DNA of 39,891 nucleotides from an uncultured Demequina sp. (GTDB lineage Bacteria > Actinomycetota > Actinomycetes > Actinomycetales > Demequinaceae), in contig CALALQ010000101.1 in the NCBI GenBank assembly GCA_937925595.1, positions 1 through 39,891 of the forward strand. Reading direction: 5' to 3'. Numbering within the stretch: position 1 is the first letter of the stretch; the number at the start of each line of letters is the position of its first letter. Below, piece by piece: positions 25,237-33,751 of the stretch. The notes under the pieces are model-generated. The model did no database searches. It saw nothing but the letters and a program-made list of their open reading frames with translations, and was not told the origin of the DNA. The position numbers and the translations under genes were made by a program.

Positions 25237-25267
25237 AATCGCCGCAGGGCGATTGGCGCCCTGCGGC
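25237..25267 (+). promoter_or_regulatory. Two mutually exclusive hairpins before phoH2
   Basis: Hairpin I: AATCGCC (25237-25243) pairs with GGCGATT (25248-25254) around GCAG. Hairpin II: GCCGCAGGGCG (25241-25251) pairs perfectly with CGCCCTGCGGC (25257-25267) around ATTGG. They share bases and cannot coexist. Hairpin II ends 21 nt before the phoH2 GTG. The design resembles an attenuator or a translational switch. Confidence 0.55.
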
Positions 25268-25288
25268 CTCAACCGCTGGGAGCCCCGC

Positions 25289-26647
25289 GTGACAAAGACC
25301 GCCAGCACCACCGCCACTGAAGTCGCCACCCCTCTCGCAGTGAAAACTTACGTGCTCGACACGTCAGTGCTGCTGTCGGACCCGCGAGCCATCAAGCGCT
25401 TCGCGGAGCATGCGGTGGTACTGCCAGTGGTGGTCATCACGGAGCTCGAGGCGAAACGGCATCACCCCGAGTTGGGCTACTTCGCGCGCTCCGCGCTGCG
25501 GATGCTCGACGACCTGCGCGTGGTTCACGGCAAGCTCGACGAGCCGGTCACGGTGAATGAGGTGGGCGGCTCCGTCAGGGTTGAGCTCAACCACACCGAT
25601 CAAGAGGTGCTGCCGTCGGGCTTCCGGCTTGGCGACAACGACACGCGCATCCTCGCGGTGGCAGCCAACCTGCGCGCAGAGGGCCACGACGTGACGGTGG
25701 TGTCCAAGGACCTGCCGATGCGCGTCAAGGCCTCCGCGCTCGGCATCGACGCGGAGGAGTACCGCGCGGAGCTCGCGATTGACTCCGGCTGGACCGGCAT
25801 GCGCGAGATCCAGCTCACCGATGAGCAGATGGCCGAGTTGTGGGAGCACGAGTCACTTGGCGCCCTCACCGCCGCGGAGTGTGGAGAGGATCTGCGGTCG
25901 CTGCCGGTGCACACCGGCCTGGTCATTCATTCCGGCCGCGGCTCCGCGCTGGGCCGCCTCACTGAGGACGGCGCGATTCGCCTCGTGCGGGGAGACCAGG
26001 AGGTCTTCGGCGTGCACGGGCGCAGCGCCGAGCAGCGCATCGCGATCGACCTCCTCCTGGACGAGTCCGTTGGCATCGTGTCGATGGGTGGCCGCGCGGG
26101 AACCGGCAAGTCAGCGCTCGCGCTGTGCGCGGGACTTGAGGCCGTCATGGAGCGCCGCCAGCACAAGAAGATCATGGTCTTCCGTCCGCTGTACGCGGTG
26201 GGCGGCCAGGACCTTGGCTACCTGCCCGGCGATGCGATGGAGAAGATGAACCCCTGGGCGCAGGCGGTCTTCGACACCCTTGGCGCCATGGTGAGCTCCG
26301 AGGTGGTGGAAGAGGTCATGGCCCGCGGCATGCTCGAGGTGCTGCCGCTGACCCACATCCGGGGCCGCTCCCTCCATGACGCCTTCGTCATCGTGGATGA
26401 GGCCCAGTCGCTTGAGCGCAACGTGCTGCTGACGATGCTGAGCCGCATCGGCCAGGACTCTCGCGTGGTGCTCACTCACGATGTGGCCCAGCGCGACAAT
26501 CTGCGCGTTGGCCGTCACGACGGGATCGCCGCGGTCATTGAGGCTCTCAAGGGTCACCCGCTGTTCGCGCACATCACGCTTGAGCGGTCTGAGCGTTCTG
26601 CGGTCGCCGCCCTCGTGACGGACATGCTTGAGCGGCTGGACCTTTAG
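25289..26647 (+). CDS. phoH2: PhoH2-type PIN domain-PhoH ATPase fusion
   Basis: Predicted RNA helicase/RNase: an N-terminal PIN nuclease domain fused to a PhoH ATPase. 452 residues from the GTG at 25289, with GGGAG upstream. Seen: PIN acidic residues in [13 protein letters not shown] (Asp24), [11 protein letters not shown] and [11 protein letters not shown], and [12 protein letters not shown]; then Walker [13 protein letters not shown] near residue 268 and Walker [14 protein letters not shown]. In mycobacteria phoH2 is paired with the small upstream antitoxin gene phoAT; I see no convincing equivalent, only the in-frame open stretch 25148-25288 without a ribosome-binding site. Hairpins in the leader suggest post-transcriptional control. 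Confidence 0.93.
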   Translation: MTKTASTTATEVATPLAVKTYVLDTSVLLSDPRAIKRFAEHAVVLPVVVITELEAKRHHPELGYFARSALRMLDDLRVVHGKLDEPVTVNEVGGSVRVELNHTDQEVLPSGFRLGDNDTRILAVAANLRAEGHDVTVVSKDLPMRVKASALGIDAEEYRAELAIDSGWTGMREIQLTDEQMAELWEHESLGALTAAECGEDLRSLPVHTGLVIHSGRGSALGRLTEDGAIRLVRGDQEVFGVHGRSAEQRIAIDLLLDESVGIVSMGGRAGTGKSALALCAGLEAVMERRQHKKIMVFRPLYAVGGQDLGYLPGDAMEKMNPWAQAVFDTLGAMVSSEVVEEVMARGMLEVLPLTHIRGRSLHDAFVIVDEAQSLERNVLLTMLSRIGQDSRVVLTHDVAQRDNLRVGRHDGIAAVIEALKGHPLFAHITLERSERSAVAALVTDMLERLDL

Positions 26648-26668
26648 CCGGCCCGACGCTGGGACCAG

Positions 26669-27958
26669 TCAGTCGCCGTCCTCCGGGAGATCTGTGGCCG
26701 GGTGGGCATCGTGCGATGCGGCGACGTCGATGCCGTAGAGCGTGGTGATGGCGTCGATATAGCGTTCGGCCTGGCCGGCCTCGGCGTGCTCCCGGGCGCG
26801 GACGGTCGGCTCGTGGAGCAGGATCTTGGCGAAGTGACGCAGCGCGGACTCGGCGGCATCGGCCTTGGCGACGGTCTCCGCATCCGCTCCGGGACCGGGG
26901 CGCAAGCGGGCGACCTCTCGCTCGAGCAGTCCAAAGACGTGCTCTCGCAGCGCCACGACGGCGGGGTCAAGCGATCGGGAGGTGTCGTCGAAGCGCGCCA
27001 CAGAGTGCGCGACGATGGCCCGCGCAGCATCGATCGCGGTGACGGACTCCTCCGGAGCCTTTGCGCCAACGGTCTCGAGGTCCACGACGAACACCCCAGG
27101 GAGCTCCCGCACCTGGGGGTCCACGTCTCGCTCGAGAGCAAGGTCCACGACCGTGAGCGGCGCCTCAACCCCTGAGCGCGCGCTGCGCACCGCGTCCGCC
27201 GTGAGCACCATTCCCTCGCCGCCGGAGCACGCAATCACCACGTCGGCGCCGCGCACCGCATCGACCAGCTGGGCCTCGGTCAGCGCATCAAGGCCGTGAG
27301 CAGCCACGAACTCGGCCGCCCGCCCGGACGGGGAGTGCACGCCAACGATCGTCGCCCCTCGCCCGCGCATCGCCCCCACCGCAGCGTCGGCGAGCGAACC
27401 GGTGCCGATGACCACGACGCGCGCGCCCGGCCAGGTGACCTTAGCGTCGGCCAGATCCAGGGCGACCGAGACCACCGAGCGTCCGGAGGTGCCAAGGCCC
27501 GTCGATGCCGCGACAACGCGAGAGGTGCGCAGCGCTGCCTGGAAGAGGCGATCGAGGCGGGGGCTCAGCGCATCCTGTTCGCGAGCGTCGGCGTGGGCGC
27601 GGCGCACCTGGCCGGAGATCTCACGCTCGCCAACGACCATCGACTCAAGGCCCGCGGCCACGAACATGAGGTGGCGCACGGCGTCATCGCCCTCGAATGT
27701 CTCGAGAGCGGCGTCGATCGCGTCGGGCTCCAGGGGCGATGTCCCGGCCAGCGCGTCGATCACCGCGGCGCGAGCGGCTGCGGCGTCATCCGCGTCGACG
27801 TACACCTCGAAGCGGTTGCACGTAGGCAGCACCACGGCGCCGGCAACCTTCGGGGTGCTTGCGACCGTCGCACCGAGCGACTCCGCGCCAACGCTCAACT
27901 GTTCAAGGAGGGCGAGGTCGCGATTGCGGTGGGAGGCCACAAAGCTCACGAGGACCAC
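26669..27958 (-). CDS. hemA: Glutamyl-tRNA reductase
   Basis: First committed step of C5 heme synthesis: NADPH reduction of Glu-tRNA to glutamate-1-semialdehyde. 429 residues from the GTG at 27958. Seen: an N-terminal FVASHRNRDLALLEQL, catalytic Cys47 in LPTCNRFEVYV, ESMVVGEREISGQVRRAH, the NADPH-binding VVVIGTGSLADAAVG, and a C-terminal dimerisation helix region. The usual GxGxxG reads GTGSLA. A further in-frame GTG at 27949 is the alternative start; the frame open to 28111 is antisense to hemE and not used. It diverges from hemE with a 43-nt gap. hemC, hemD, hemB and hemL are not in the window. Confidence 0.95.
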   Translation of the reverse strand: MVLVSFVASHRNRDLALLEQLSVGAESLGATVASTPKVAGAVVLPTCNRFEVYVDADDAAAARAAVIDALAGTSPLEPDAIDAALETFEGDDAVRHLMFVAAGLESMVVGEREISGQVRRAHADAREQDALSPRLDRLFQAALRTSRVVAASTGLGTSGRSVVSVALDLADAKVTWPGARVVVIGTGSLADAAVGAMRGRGATIVGVHSPSGRAAEFVAAHGLDALTEAQLVDAVRGADVVIACSGGEGMVLTADAVRSARSGVEAPLTVVDLALERDVDPQVRELPGVFVVDLETVGAKAPEESVTAIDAARAIVAHSVARFDDTSRSLDPAVVALREHVFGLLEREVARLRPGPGADAETVAKADAAESALRHFAKILLHEPTVRAREHAEAGQAERYIDAITTLYGIDVAASHDAHPATDLPEDGD

Positions 27959-27964
27959 GCGCCC

Positions 27965-27995
27965 ATTCTGGCATGTGGGAAATACGGGGCAGAAT
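27965..27995. promoter_or_regulatory. Symmetric leaderless promoters of hemA and hemE
   Basis: CAGAAT on the minus strand (27970-27965) ends 6 nt before the hemA GTG. CAGAAT on the plus strand (27990-27995) ends 6 nt before the hemE ATG. The two -10 elements are identical and only 19 nt apart, so RNA polymerase should not be able to occupy both at once. Confidence 0.55.
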
Positions 27996-28001
27996 CGACG
28001 T

Positions 28002-29072
28002 ATGTCCGGTCTGCCAGCCACCCATCCGCTCAGCACGGGCATTCTGGCCGACGCTCCGCTGCTGGCGGCCTTCAGCGGCGCCTCTCCCTCGCGCAGGCCC
28101 GTGTGGTTCATGCGTCAGGCGGGGCGGTCGCTGCCCGAGTACCGGGCAGCGCGTCACGGCAACGCGATGCTCGAGGCGTGCGTGACTCCCGAGCTTGCCG
28201 CGGAAATCACGCTGCAGCCGGTGCGGCGCTACGGAGTGGACGCCGCGATCTTCTTCAGCGACATCGTGGTGCCCATGGCGCTCGCGGGCGTCGAGGTGTC
28301 GCTCGAGCCTGGTGTGGGCCCGGTGTTCGCGCGGCCCATCGAGACCATGGCGGACGTGGAGGCGCTGCCCGCGCTCGATGACTCCTTTGACGCGGCGCTT
28401 GAGCCCATTCGCGAGGCGGTCGCGCTCACCGTCGAGCGGCTCGGGGGCACCCCGCTCATCGGTTTCGCAGGGGCGCCGTTCACCCTCGCCGCCTACATGG
28501 TGGACGGAAGAGCGAGCCGCGACCATCTGGGTGCCCGCCGCCTCATGGCAGCCCAGCCCCAGGTCTGGGCGGCGCTTGCCGAGTGGGCTGCCGCAGCGTC
28601 GGGCCGGTTCCTGCGCGCCCAGGTGCTCGCCGGAGCCTCAGCGGTGCAGCTGTTCGACTCGTGGGCTGGCTCCCTGAGCGAGGCCACGTACGAGCAGTTC
28701 TGTGCGCCGTGGTCCACGGCGGCGCTGGATGCCGTGAGCGACCTGCCCGTCCCGCGGGTGCACTTTGCTGCCCACGGTTCGCATCTGCTGCGCCCCATGG
28801 CTCGCGCTGGGGCGACGGTGCTGGGAGTGGACTATCGCCTCCCCCTCGATGAGGCGTCGCGGCTCCTGGGGAGCAAGACCCCACTGCAGGGCAACGTCGA
28901 TCCCGCGTACCTGGGGGCACCGTGGGAGACTCTGCGCGAGCACGTCGACGACGTCCTGCGCCGCGGCGAGTCCGCTCCCGGTCACGTCGTGAACCTGGGC
29001 CACGGCGTTCCCCCGGATGCCGATCCGGACGTCCTCCACCGCATCGTCGAGCACGTGCATGCCCATGGTTGA
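28002..29072 (+). CDS. hemE: Uroporphyrinogen decarboxylase
   Basis: Decarboxylates uroporphyrinogen III to coproporphyrinogen III. 356 residues. Seen: PVWFMRQAGRSLPEYR near residue 33 with substrate-binding Arg residues, FFSDIVVPMALAG with the catalytic Asp, GFAGAPFTLAAYMV, QLFDSWAG, and GHGVPPDADPD. The ATG at 28002 is favoured by the -10 placement; the upstream open frame is antisense to hemA. A copy of CAGCGTCGGGCC lies inside it at 28594-28605. hemY starts within its last codons. Confidence 0.97.
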   Translation: MSGLPATHPLSTGILADAPLLAAFSGASPSRRPVWFMRQAGRSLPEYRAARHGNAMLEACVTPELAAEITLQPVRRYGVDAAIFFSDIVVPMALAGVEVSLEPGVGPVFARPIETMADVEALPALDDSFDAALEPIREAVALTVERLGGTPLIGFAGAPFTLAAYMVDGRASRDHLGARRLMAAQPQVWAALAEWAAAASGRFLRAQVLAGASAVQLFDSWAGSLSEATYEQFCAPWSTAALDAVSDLPVPRVHFAAHGSHLLRPMARAGATVLGVDYRLPLDEASRLLGSKTPLQGNVDPAYLGAPWETLREHVDDVLRRGESAPGHVVNLGHGVPPDADPDVLHRIVEHVHAHG

Positions 29073-30369
29073 CACGCGCTCCGTCGTGATCGGCGCTGGG
29101 CCCGCGGGACTGCTTGCCGCTCGCGATCTGCTCTCGCGCGGCGACGCGGTCACGGTTCTCGAAGCGTCCCCGGCGGTGGGCGGGCGCGTCTCACCCCTAA
29201 AACTGGACGGACTCACGCTCGACGCGGGTGCCGAATCCTTTGCGACGCGCGGCGGCAAGGTGGCGGAGCTCGCGAGGGAGCTGGGCCTCACCGTGGTCAA
29301 TCCCGCCTCCCACCCTGCCTGGGTGGTGGCACCCGGCCGCGCCTACCCCCTGCCCGCGACCGGCTGGCTCGGCATTCCCACCCGCCCGCTCGACAAGGAC
29401 GTGCGCAGGATCATCGGCAACGCCGCCGCGGTTCACGCGTCGCTTGAGCCGCACCGCCCGCTCGGCGAGATCGCAGACGACGTGACGATCGGCGCGTTGG
29501 TCCGGGTGCGCCTCGGAGATGAGATCGCCCAGTCCCTCGTCACCCCGGTGCTGCAGGGCGTGTACGCGCGAAACATCGATCAGCTGCCGCTGCGCGACAT
29601 CGACCCCGCCCTTCCTGAGGAGCTGCGGGAGGTCGGCTCCCTCCTCCACCTCGCTGACCGCAAGCGCACCCTGTCGCCCGCCGGCTCTGCCGTGCAGGGC
29701 ATCGAGGGAGGCATGTGGCGTCTCACGGCCGCGCTCGCGGATGCGGTGCGGGCCGCGGGCGGCCGCATCGTCACCTCTGCCGCCGCGGAGCGCCTCACCT
29801 TCGACGATGGCGCGTGGCACATCACGGCGGGCGGGGGAAAGGTGGTCGCGGACCGGGTGGTTATCGCCACCCCACTGTCCGACGCCGCCCCCCTTATCCC
29901 CAACCTCCCCCCGTATGAGCCGCGACAGACAGCCGTGGTCACCCTGGTGCTCAGCGCGCCCCACCTCGCGGGCGCGCCACGGGGCACCGGCGTGCTCGCA
30001 CTGGAGGGCGTGACGCGAGCGAAGGCACTGACGCACTCCACGGCCAAGTGGCCGTGGCTGGCGCGGGAGGCAGGCAACCGTCATGTCGTGCGCCTGAGTT
30101 ATGCAGTGGGAGAGTCCGCATTGGAAGAGCCCGCATCGGGAGAACCTGGCGAGAACCTGGCCGCGCTCGCGGTCCAGGACGCGTCTCGCCTGCTTGGCGT
30201 GGCCCTCACGGAGGCCAACGTGCGGGCTCAAGCAACCTCGATGTGGCATGACTCTGCCCCAACGAGCGTCGAGAACCTGAGTCCCGCGCCAGGGCTCTAC
30301 CTGGTGGGAAGTGCCGCGGGGCGCTCTGGGCTCGCGAATATCGCGAGCGCCCCAGCGCCGTGGGACTAG
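29065..30369 (+). CDS. hemY: Coproporphyrinogen III / protoporphyrinogen oxidase (HemY/CgoX type)
   Basis: FAD-dependent, oxygen-using six-electron oxidation. In actinobacteria the physiological substrate is coproporphyrinogen III, giving coproporphyrin III. 434 residues. Seen: the dinucleotide motif VIGAGPAGLLAARDLLSRG, EASPAVGGRVSPLKLDG, LDAGAESFATRGGKV, VLQGVYARNIDQLPLRD, GIEGGMWRLTAAL, and a C-terminal FAD segment, GLYLVGSAAGRSGLANIA. The ATG at 29065 overlaps the hemE end by 8 nt; the ATG at 29059 is also possible. It is convergent with the CoA-disulfide reductase gene, and the two stop codons share CTAG at 30366-30369. The expected next enzyme gene, chdC/hemQ, is not in the window. Confidence 0.92.
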   Translation: MVDTRSVVIGAGPAGLLAARDLLSRGDAVTVLEASPAVGGRVSPLKLDGLTLDAGAESFATRGGKVAELARELGLTVVNPASHPAWVVAPGRAYPLPATGWLGIPTRPLDKDVRRIIGNAAAVHASLEPHRPLGEIADDVTIGALVRVRLGDEIAQSLVTPVLQGVYARNIDQLPLRDIDPALPEELREVGSLLHLADRKRTLSPAGSAVQGIEGGMWRLTAALADAVRAAGGRIVTSAAAERLTFDDGAWHITAGGGKVVADRVVIATPLSDAAPLIPNLPPYEPRQTAVVTLVLSAPHLAGAPRGTGVLALEGVTRAKALTHSTAKWPWLAREAGNRHVVRLSYAVGESALEEPASGEPGENLAALAVQDASRLLGVALTEANVRAQATSMWHDSAPTSVENLSPAPGLYLVGSAAGRSGLANIASAPAPWD

Positions 30370-32015
30370 CTCGCGCGAGACGCGATCGTTGAACGGAGTC
30401 CGTCGCGATAGGTGAGCCAGCCGCCGTCAAGATTCACCGCGTCGTACCCGAGTTGGCGCAGCAGACGCGTAGCCGAATGTCCGCGCTGGCCCACCTGACA
30501 GTGAACAACGATGCGGCCCTGCTCTGGGAGCTCCGTGTGACGTGACCGGAGTTCGTCAAGGGGGATGTTGACGGATCCGTCGACGGTGCCGCGCGCGTGC
30601 TCTTGAGGGCTGCGCACGTCGATGATCGCGGCAGGCTCGAGGGCAGAGAGCTCATTCCACTGCACCGTTGGCGACAGGCCGCTCAGCGCGTTCTGTGCGA
30701 TATAGCCCAGCATGTTGACGGGATCCTTCGCGCTGCCAAATTCCGGCGCGTAGGCGAGCTCAAGGTCCGCGAGGTCGCTTGCGCGCAATCCACCGGCCAT
30801 TGCGGTGGCAATCACGTCGATGCGCTTGTCCACGCCCGCGCCGCCTACGGCCTGCGCGCCGAGGATCTGATCCGTGTCCGCGTCCACGATGAGTTTGAGC
30901 GCCATCTGGGTGGCGCCAGGGTAGTAGCCCGCATGGTCCAGCGGATGGGAGTGGATCACGCGAAGCGAGCGCCCTGACTGAGCCAGAATGCGCTCGTTGG
31001 CCCCAACGATCGCGGCGACCACGCCAAAGACGGACACGATCGCCGTTCCCATGCTGGCGCGAGGTGACGGCTCGCGCCCGGCGATCGCGTCGGCGACCCT
31101 GCGGCCCTCGCGATTGGCAAGATTTGCCAAGGGGATGGATCGTTCGGAGCCGCTCACGGCGTCGGTCTTCGCTGCCACGTCGCCCGCCGCGAAGATGCCG
31201 GGAACGCTCGTGCGGCCGGCGCCATCGGTGACGATCGCGCCTGCGGAGTTCACCTCCACGCCGGCGTGCACCGCAAGCTGTGAGTCTGGCCTGACGCCTA
31301 TTGCCGCGATCACCACGTCCGCGGGAACGCTGAGCGCTTGGCCGTCCGCAGTGACGATGTTCGCGTGCGTTGCGCTGATGCTGTCCACTCGAGCGCCGGT
31401 GTGCACTGCGACGCCAGCGCCCGTCAGCGCGTCGTGAATGCGCACCGCGAGTTCGGCGTCGAGAGCGCCCAACACTTGGGGGGCGAGCTCGACGACGGTC
31501 ACCTGCAGTCCTTTGCGGACCAGGTTCTCCGCGAGCTCCAATCCCACAAACCCGGCTCCAAGGATCACGGCGGTTGAGGCGGCCTCTATCGCGTGGGAAA
31601 GGCGATCGACGTCGGCGATGTCCCGCAGGGTCAGCGCGCGTTCGGCTCCGGACACCATGGGGACCGCAGGGCGAGCGCCGGGCGCGAGGACAAGCGAGTC
31701 GTAGTGCTCGGTGTACTGCGAGCCGTCCGGCGCGCAGATGAGCACGGTGCGTGCGTGGGGGTCGATCGACAGCGCCCTGGTGTTCACCCTGACGTCGAGC
31801 CCAAACCGTGCAGCCAGGCTTTGCGGCGTCTGCAGCAGGAGAGAGTCACGCTCCTCGATCACTCCGCCCACGTAGTAGGGAAGCCCGCAGTTTGCGAACG
31901 AGACGTGGCTGCCCGCCTCGAGAACGACGATCTGGGCGGATTCATCGAGCCTGCGAAGTCTGGTCGCCGTGCTCATGCCTGCCGCTACGCCGCCAACGAT
32001 GACGGTCTTGGCCAT
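30366..32015 (-). CDS. CoA-disulfide reductase-rhodanese fusion (CoADR-RHD)
   Basis: Flavoprotein disulfide reductase that reduces CoA disulfide and CoA persulfide or polysulfide with NAD(P)H; the fused rhodanese domain passes sulfane sulfur. 549 residues. Seen: the FAD motif VIVGGVAAGMSTATRLRR, redox Cys43 in SFANCGLPYYVGG, the NAD motif VILGAGFVGLELAENL, the FAD segment GIFAAGDVA, a dimerisation domain with AYAPEFGSAKDPVNMLG, and a C-terminal rhodanese domain (about 455-549) with DVRSPQEHARG and catalytic Cys506 in VHCQVGQRGHSA. Both active cysteines are present. It diverges from the Cys-rich protein-cstR-hemH operon, with a CstR-type operator between them. Confidence 0.93.
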   Translation of the reverse strand: MAKTVIVGGVAAGMSTATRLRRLDESAQIVVLEAGSHVSFANCGLPYYVGGVIEERDSLLLQTPQSLAARFGLDVRVNTRALSIDPHARTVLICAPDGSQYTEHYDSLVLAPGARPAVPMVSGAERALTLRDIADVDRLSHAIEAASTAVILGAGFVGLELAENLVRKGLQVTVVELAPQVLGALDAELAVRIHDALTGAGVAVHTGARVDSISATHANIVTADGQALSVPADVVIAAIGVRPDSQLAVHAGVEVNSAGAIVTDGAGRTSVPGIFAAGDVAAKTDAVSGSERSIPLANLANREGRRVADAIAGREPSPRASMGTAIVSVFGVVAAIVGANERILAQSGRSLRVIHSHPLDHAGYYPGATQMALKLIVDADTDQILGAQAVGGAGVDKRIDVIATAMAGGLRASDLADLELAYAPEFGSAKDPVNMLGYIAQNALSGLSPTVQWNELSALEPAAIIDVRSPQEHARGTVDGSVNIPLDELRSRHTELPEQGRIVVHCQVGQRGHSATRLLRQLGYDAVNLDGGWLTYRDGLRSTIASRAS

Positions 32016-32042
32016 CTCCTGCTCCTCTTCGTGGTGTTCCGA

Positions 32043-32058
32043 ATACCCCTGGGGGTAT
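32043..32058. promoter_or_regulatory. CsoR/CstR-family operator
   Basis: ATACCCCTGGGGGTAT is a palindrome of the GC-tract type bound by CsoR, CstR and FrmR proteins. It lies 27 nt before the CoADR ATG (minus strand) and 56 nt before the Cys-rich protein ATG, and overlaps possible -10 elements in both directions (TATAGT at 32056-32061 on the plus strand; TACTAT at 32062-32057 on the minus strand). The adjacent cstR-like gene is the obvious regulator. Confidence 0.8.
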
Positions 32059-32071
32059 AGTATTGCATATA

Positions 32072-32088
32072 CGCGGCTGCAGTCCGCG
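32072..32088 (+). other. Small hairpin in the leader of the Cys-rich protein mRNA
   Basis: CGCGG pairs with CCGCG around CTGCAGT, upstream of AAGGAG at 32102-32107. The effect is unknown. Confidence 0.35.
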
Positions 32089-32114
32089 ACTGACTTCCCA
32101 GAAGGAGACTGAGT

Positions 32115-32276
32115 ATGTGTTCACCGGCAGCGTGCGGCATCTGCGGCAAAACCACGTGGAGCGGCTGCGGCCAGCACGTGGATTCCGTGCGGCGACAGGT
32201 GCCAGCGCACGAGTGGTGCGAAGGTCACGACGATGCCCCTCCGCGTAGTGTCTTCCCATGGCTGCGCCGCCGCTGA
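32115..32276 (+). CDS. 53-residue Cys-rich, probably Zn-binding protein
   Basis: A small gene with AAGGAG 7 nt before its ATG. The product begins MCSPAACGICGKTTWSGCG, with Cys at 2, 7, 10, 18 and 35 and His at 21, 32 and 38. The CxxCGKxTWxGCGxH pattern resembles small actinobacterial zinc-ribbon-like proteins of unknown function that I recall being encoded near CsoR-family genes. It has no signal peptide and no membrane helix. It is the first gene downstream of the operator, 25 nt before cstR, and should share its regulation. It could be a metal or sulfane-sulfur carrier; that is inference. Confidence 0.8.
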   Translation: MCSPAACGICGKTTWSGCGQHVDSVRRQVPAHEWCEGHDDAPPRSVFPWLRRR

Positions 32277-32301
32277 GCGCAGTGGCCAGGGAGGCAAGGG
32301 C

Positions 32302-32574
32302 ATGACAGACATTTCGACATCGGCCACCACCGCGTCTGCGGTCAACCGGCTCAAGCGCGCACGCGGCCAGCTCGACGCCGTGATCCGCATGGTGGAGTCC
32401 GGCGAGGACTGCGAAGCCACGGTGACTCAGCTTGCGGCGGCTTCCAAGGCCATTGACCGGGCCGGCTTCCTGATCATCTCGCACGGCCTGCGCGAGTGCC
32501 TCGACTCACCAGAGGGCGACCCTCGCCGGGCAAATCTTGACCGTCTCGAGAAGGTCTTCTTGTCGCTCGCCTAG
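32302..32574 (+). CDS. CsoR/CstR-family repressor (CstR-like)
   Basis: 90-residue all-helical repressor (DUF156 family), which acts as a tetramer. The ATG at 32302 has GGGAGG 7 nt upstream. Seen: VNRLKRARGQLDAVIRMVESGEDC, with the DNA-binding RLKRxxGQ region, and Cys37 and Cys66, exactly 29 apart as in Cu-sensing CsoR and persulfide-sensing CstR. The third Cu ligand of CsoR, His four residues before the second Cys, would be residue 62; here that is Gly, with His61 one position off. Loss of that ligand and the CoADR-rhodanese neighbour favour a persulfide (CstR) sensor over a copper sensor. The stop overlaps the hemH start by one base. Confidence 0.88.
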   Translation: MTDISTSATTASAVNRLKRARGQLDAVIRMVESGEDCEATVTQLAAASKAIDRAGFLIISHGLRECLDSPEGDPRRANLDRLEKVFLSLA

Positions 32575-33734
32575 TGGAGCACCAGACTGGGCCTGTGACC
32601 CAGGCACCACCGCTAGCGGCGTCCTCGCGGGTGCGCCCACCCGCTGGCTATGACTGCATACTGCTGGCGGGCTTTGGCGGCCCTGAGCGTGCTGAGGACG
32701 TCCTCCCCTTTCTTCGCAACGTGACCAGGGGCCGCGACATCCCCCCGGAGCGCCTCGAAGTCGCCGCCCACCACTATCGCCACTTTGGTGGGGTCAGCCC
32801 CATCAACGCGCAGAATCGCGCGCTCCAGGCCGCGCTTGCGGCGGAGCTTGACGCTCGCGGGCTGGCGCTTCCCGTGTACCTGGGCAATCGCTTCTGGGCG
32901 CCATATTTCGCCGACGCTCTGCGCGAGCTTCACGCCCACGGTCACCGGCGCGTCTTGGTGCTGGTCACGAGCGCGTTCTCCTCCTACAGCGGCTGCCGCG
33001 CCTACCGCGAGGACCTCGCGCAGGCGCTCGCGGAGACCGGGCTCGAGCGAGATCTTGTCGTCGACAAGGTGCGTCAGTACTTTGATCATCCCGGTTTCGT
33101 TGGGTCCAACGCCGCTGCGGTCCTGGGGGGCTTGCGCCAACTGGCCGATGCTGGAGCCGGGTCCTCGCCCCACGTGATCTTCTCCGCGCACTCCATTCCC
33201 GTGTCCGCTGCGGAGGCCTCCGGGCCACGCGAGTCGCTTCCGTCAGGACAGGCTGGGCCGGCAGGCGAGGGCGGCTGGTATGGCGCGCAGCTTCGAGAGG
33301 TTGCCGCGCTCATCATGGACTCCTTCCGTCCAGAGTGTGGCGATGTGCCGTGGTCGCTGGCGTTCCAATCGCGATCCGGACCGCCGGCACAGCCGTGGCT
33401 CCAACCGGACATCAACGAGGCCATTCGCGCTGTGCCAGAGGGCACCTCTGGACTCGTCGTCTCTCCTCTTGGATTTGTCTCCGATCACATGGAAGTGCAG
33501 TGGCACCTCGACAACGAGGCGGCCCTGACTGCCAGGGAGCGCGGTGTCCCGATGGTGCGTGTCCCCACCGCAGGTATCGACCCGCAGTTCGTGGCCGGGC
33601 TCGTGGACCTCATCCGCGAGCGCACCGAGGGAGCGCCCCGCGCCGCGCTGACGGCCTTGGGCCCTTGGCAGGATGTCTGTCCCGTCGACTGCTGTCTTGG
33701 CCCCAACCCAGAGCCAACGGTCGCCGGGTCCTGA
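32574..33734 (+). CDS. hemH: Ferrochelatase (coproporphyrin ferrochelatase type, Fe-S)
   Basis: Inserts Fe2+ into coproporphyrin III (actinobacterial route) to give coproheme. 386 residues from the GTG at 32574; the GTG at 32595 is the alternative. Seen: YDCILLAGFGGPE, VTRGRDIPPERL, HYRHFGGVSPIN, VTSAFSSYSGCRAYRED, VIFSAHSIPVS with the catalytic His, and a C-terminal CPVDCC (Cys369, 373 and 374) which with the Cys in SGCRAY can hold the [2Fe-2S] cluster known in actinobacterial enzymes. It begins on the last base of the cstR-like gene, so it belongs to that operon rather than to hemE-hemY. Confidence 0.93.
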   Translation: MEHQTGPVTQAPPLAASSRVRPPAGYDCILLAGFGGPERAEDVLPFLRNVTRGRDIPPERLEVAAHHYRHFGGVSPINAQNRALQAALAAELDARGLALPVYLGNRFWAPYFADALRELHAHGHRRVLVLVTSAFSSYSGCRAYREDLAQALAETGLERDLVVDKVRQYFDHPGFVGSNAAAVLGGLRQLADAGAGSSPHVIFSAHSIPVSAAEASGPRESLPSGQAGPAGEGGWYGAQLREVAALIMDSFRPECGDVPWSLAFQSRSGPPAQPWLQPDINEAIRAVPEGTSGLVVSPLGFVSDHMEVQWHLDNEAALTARERGVPMVRVPTAGIDPQFVAGLVDLIRERTEGAPRAALTALGPWQDVCPVDCCLGPNPEPTVAGS

Positions 33735-33751
33735 ACCCAGCGTCGGCCCGT

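Noticed and set aside
25148..25288. phoAT-like antitoxin frame upstream of phoH2
   Set aside because: The stretch is in frame and continuous with phoH2, has no ribosome-binding site, and includes the 25237-25267 hairpins, so I read it as leader sequence.
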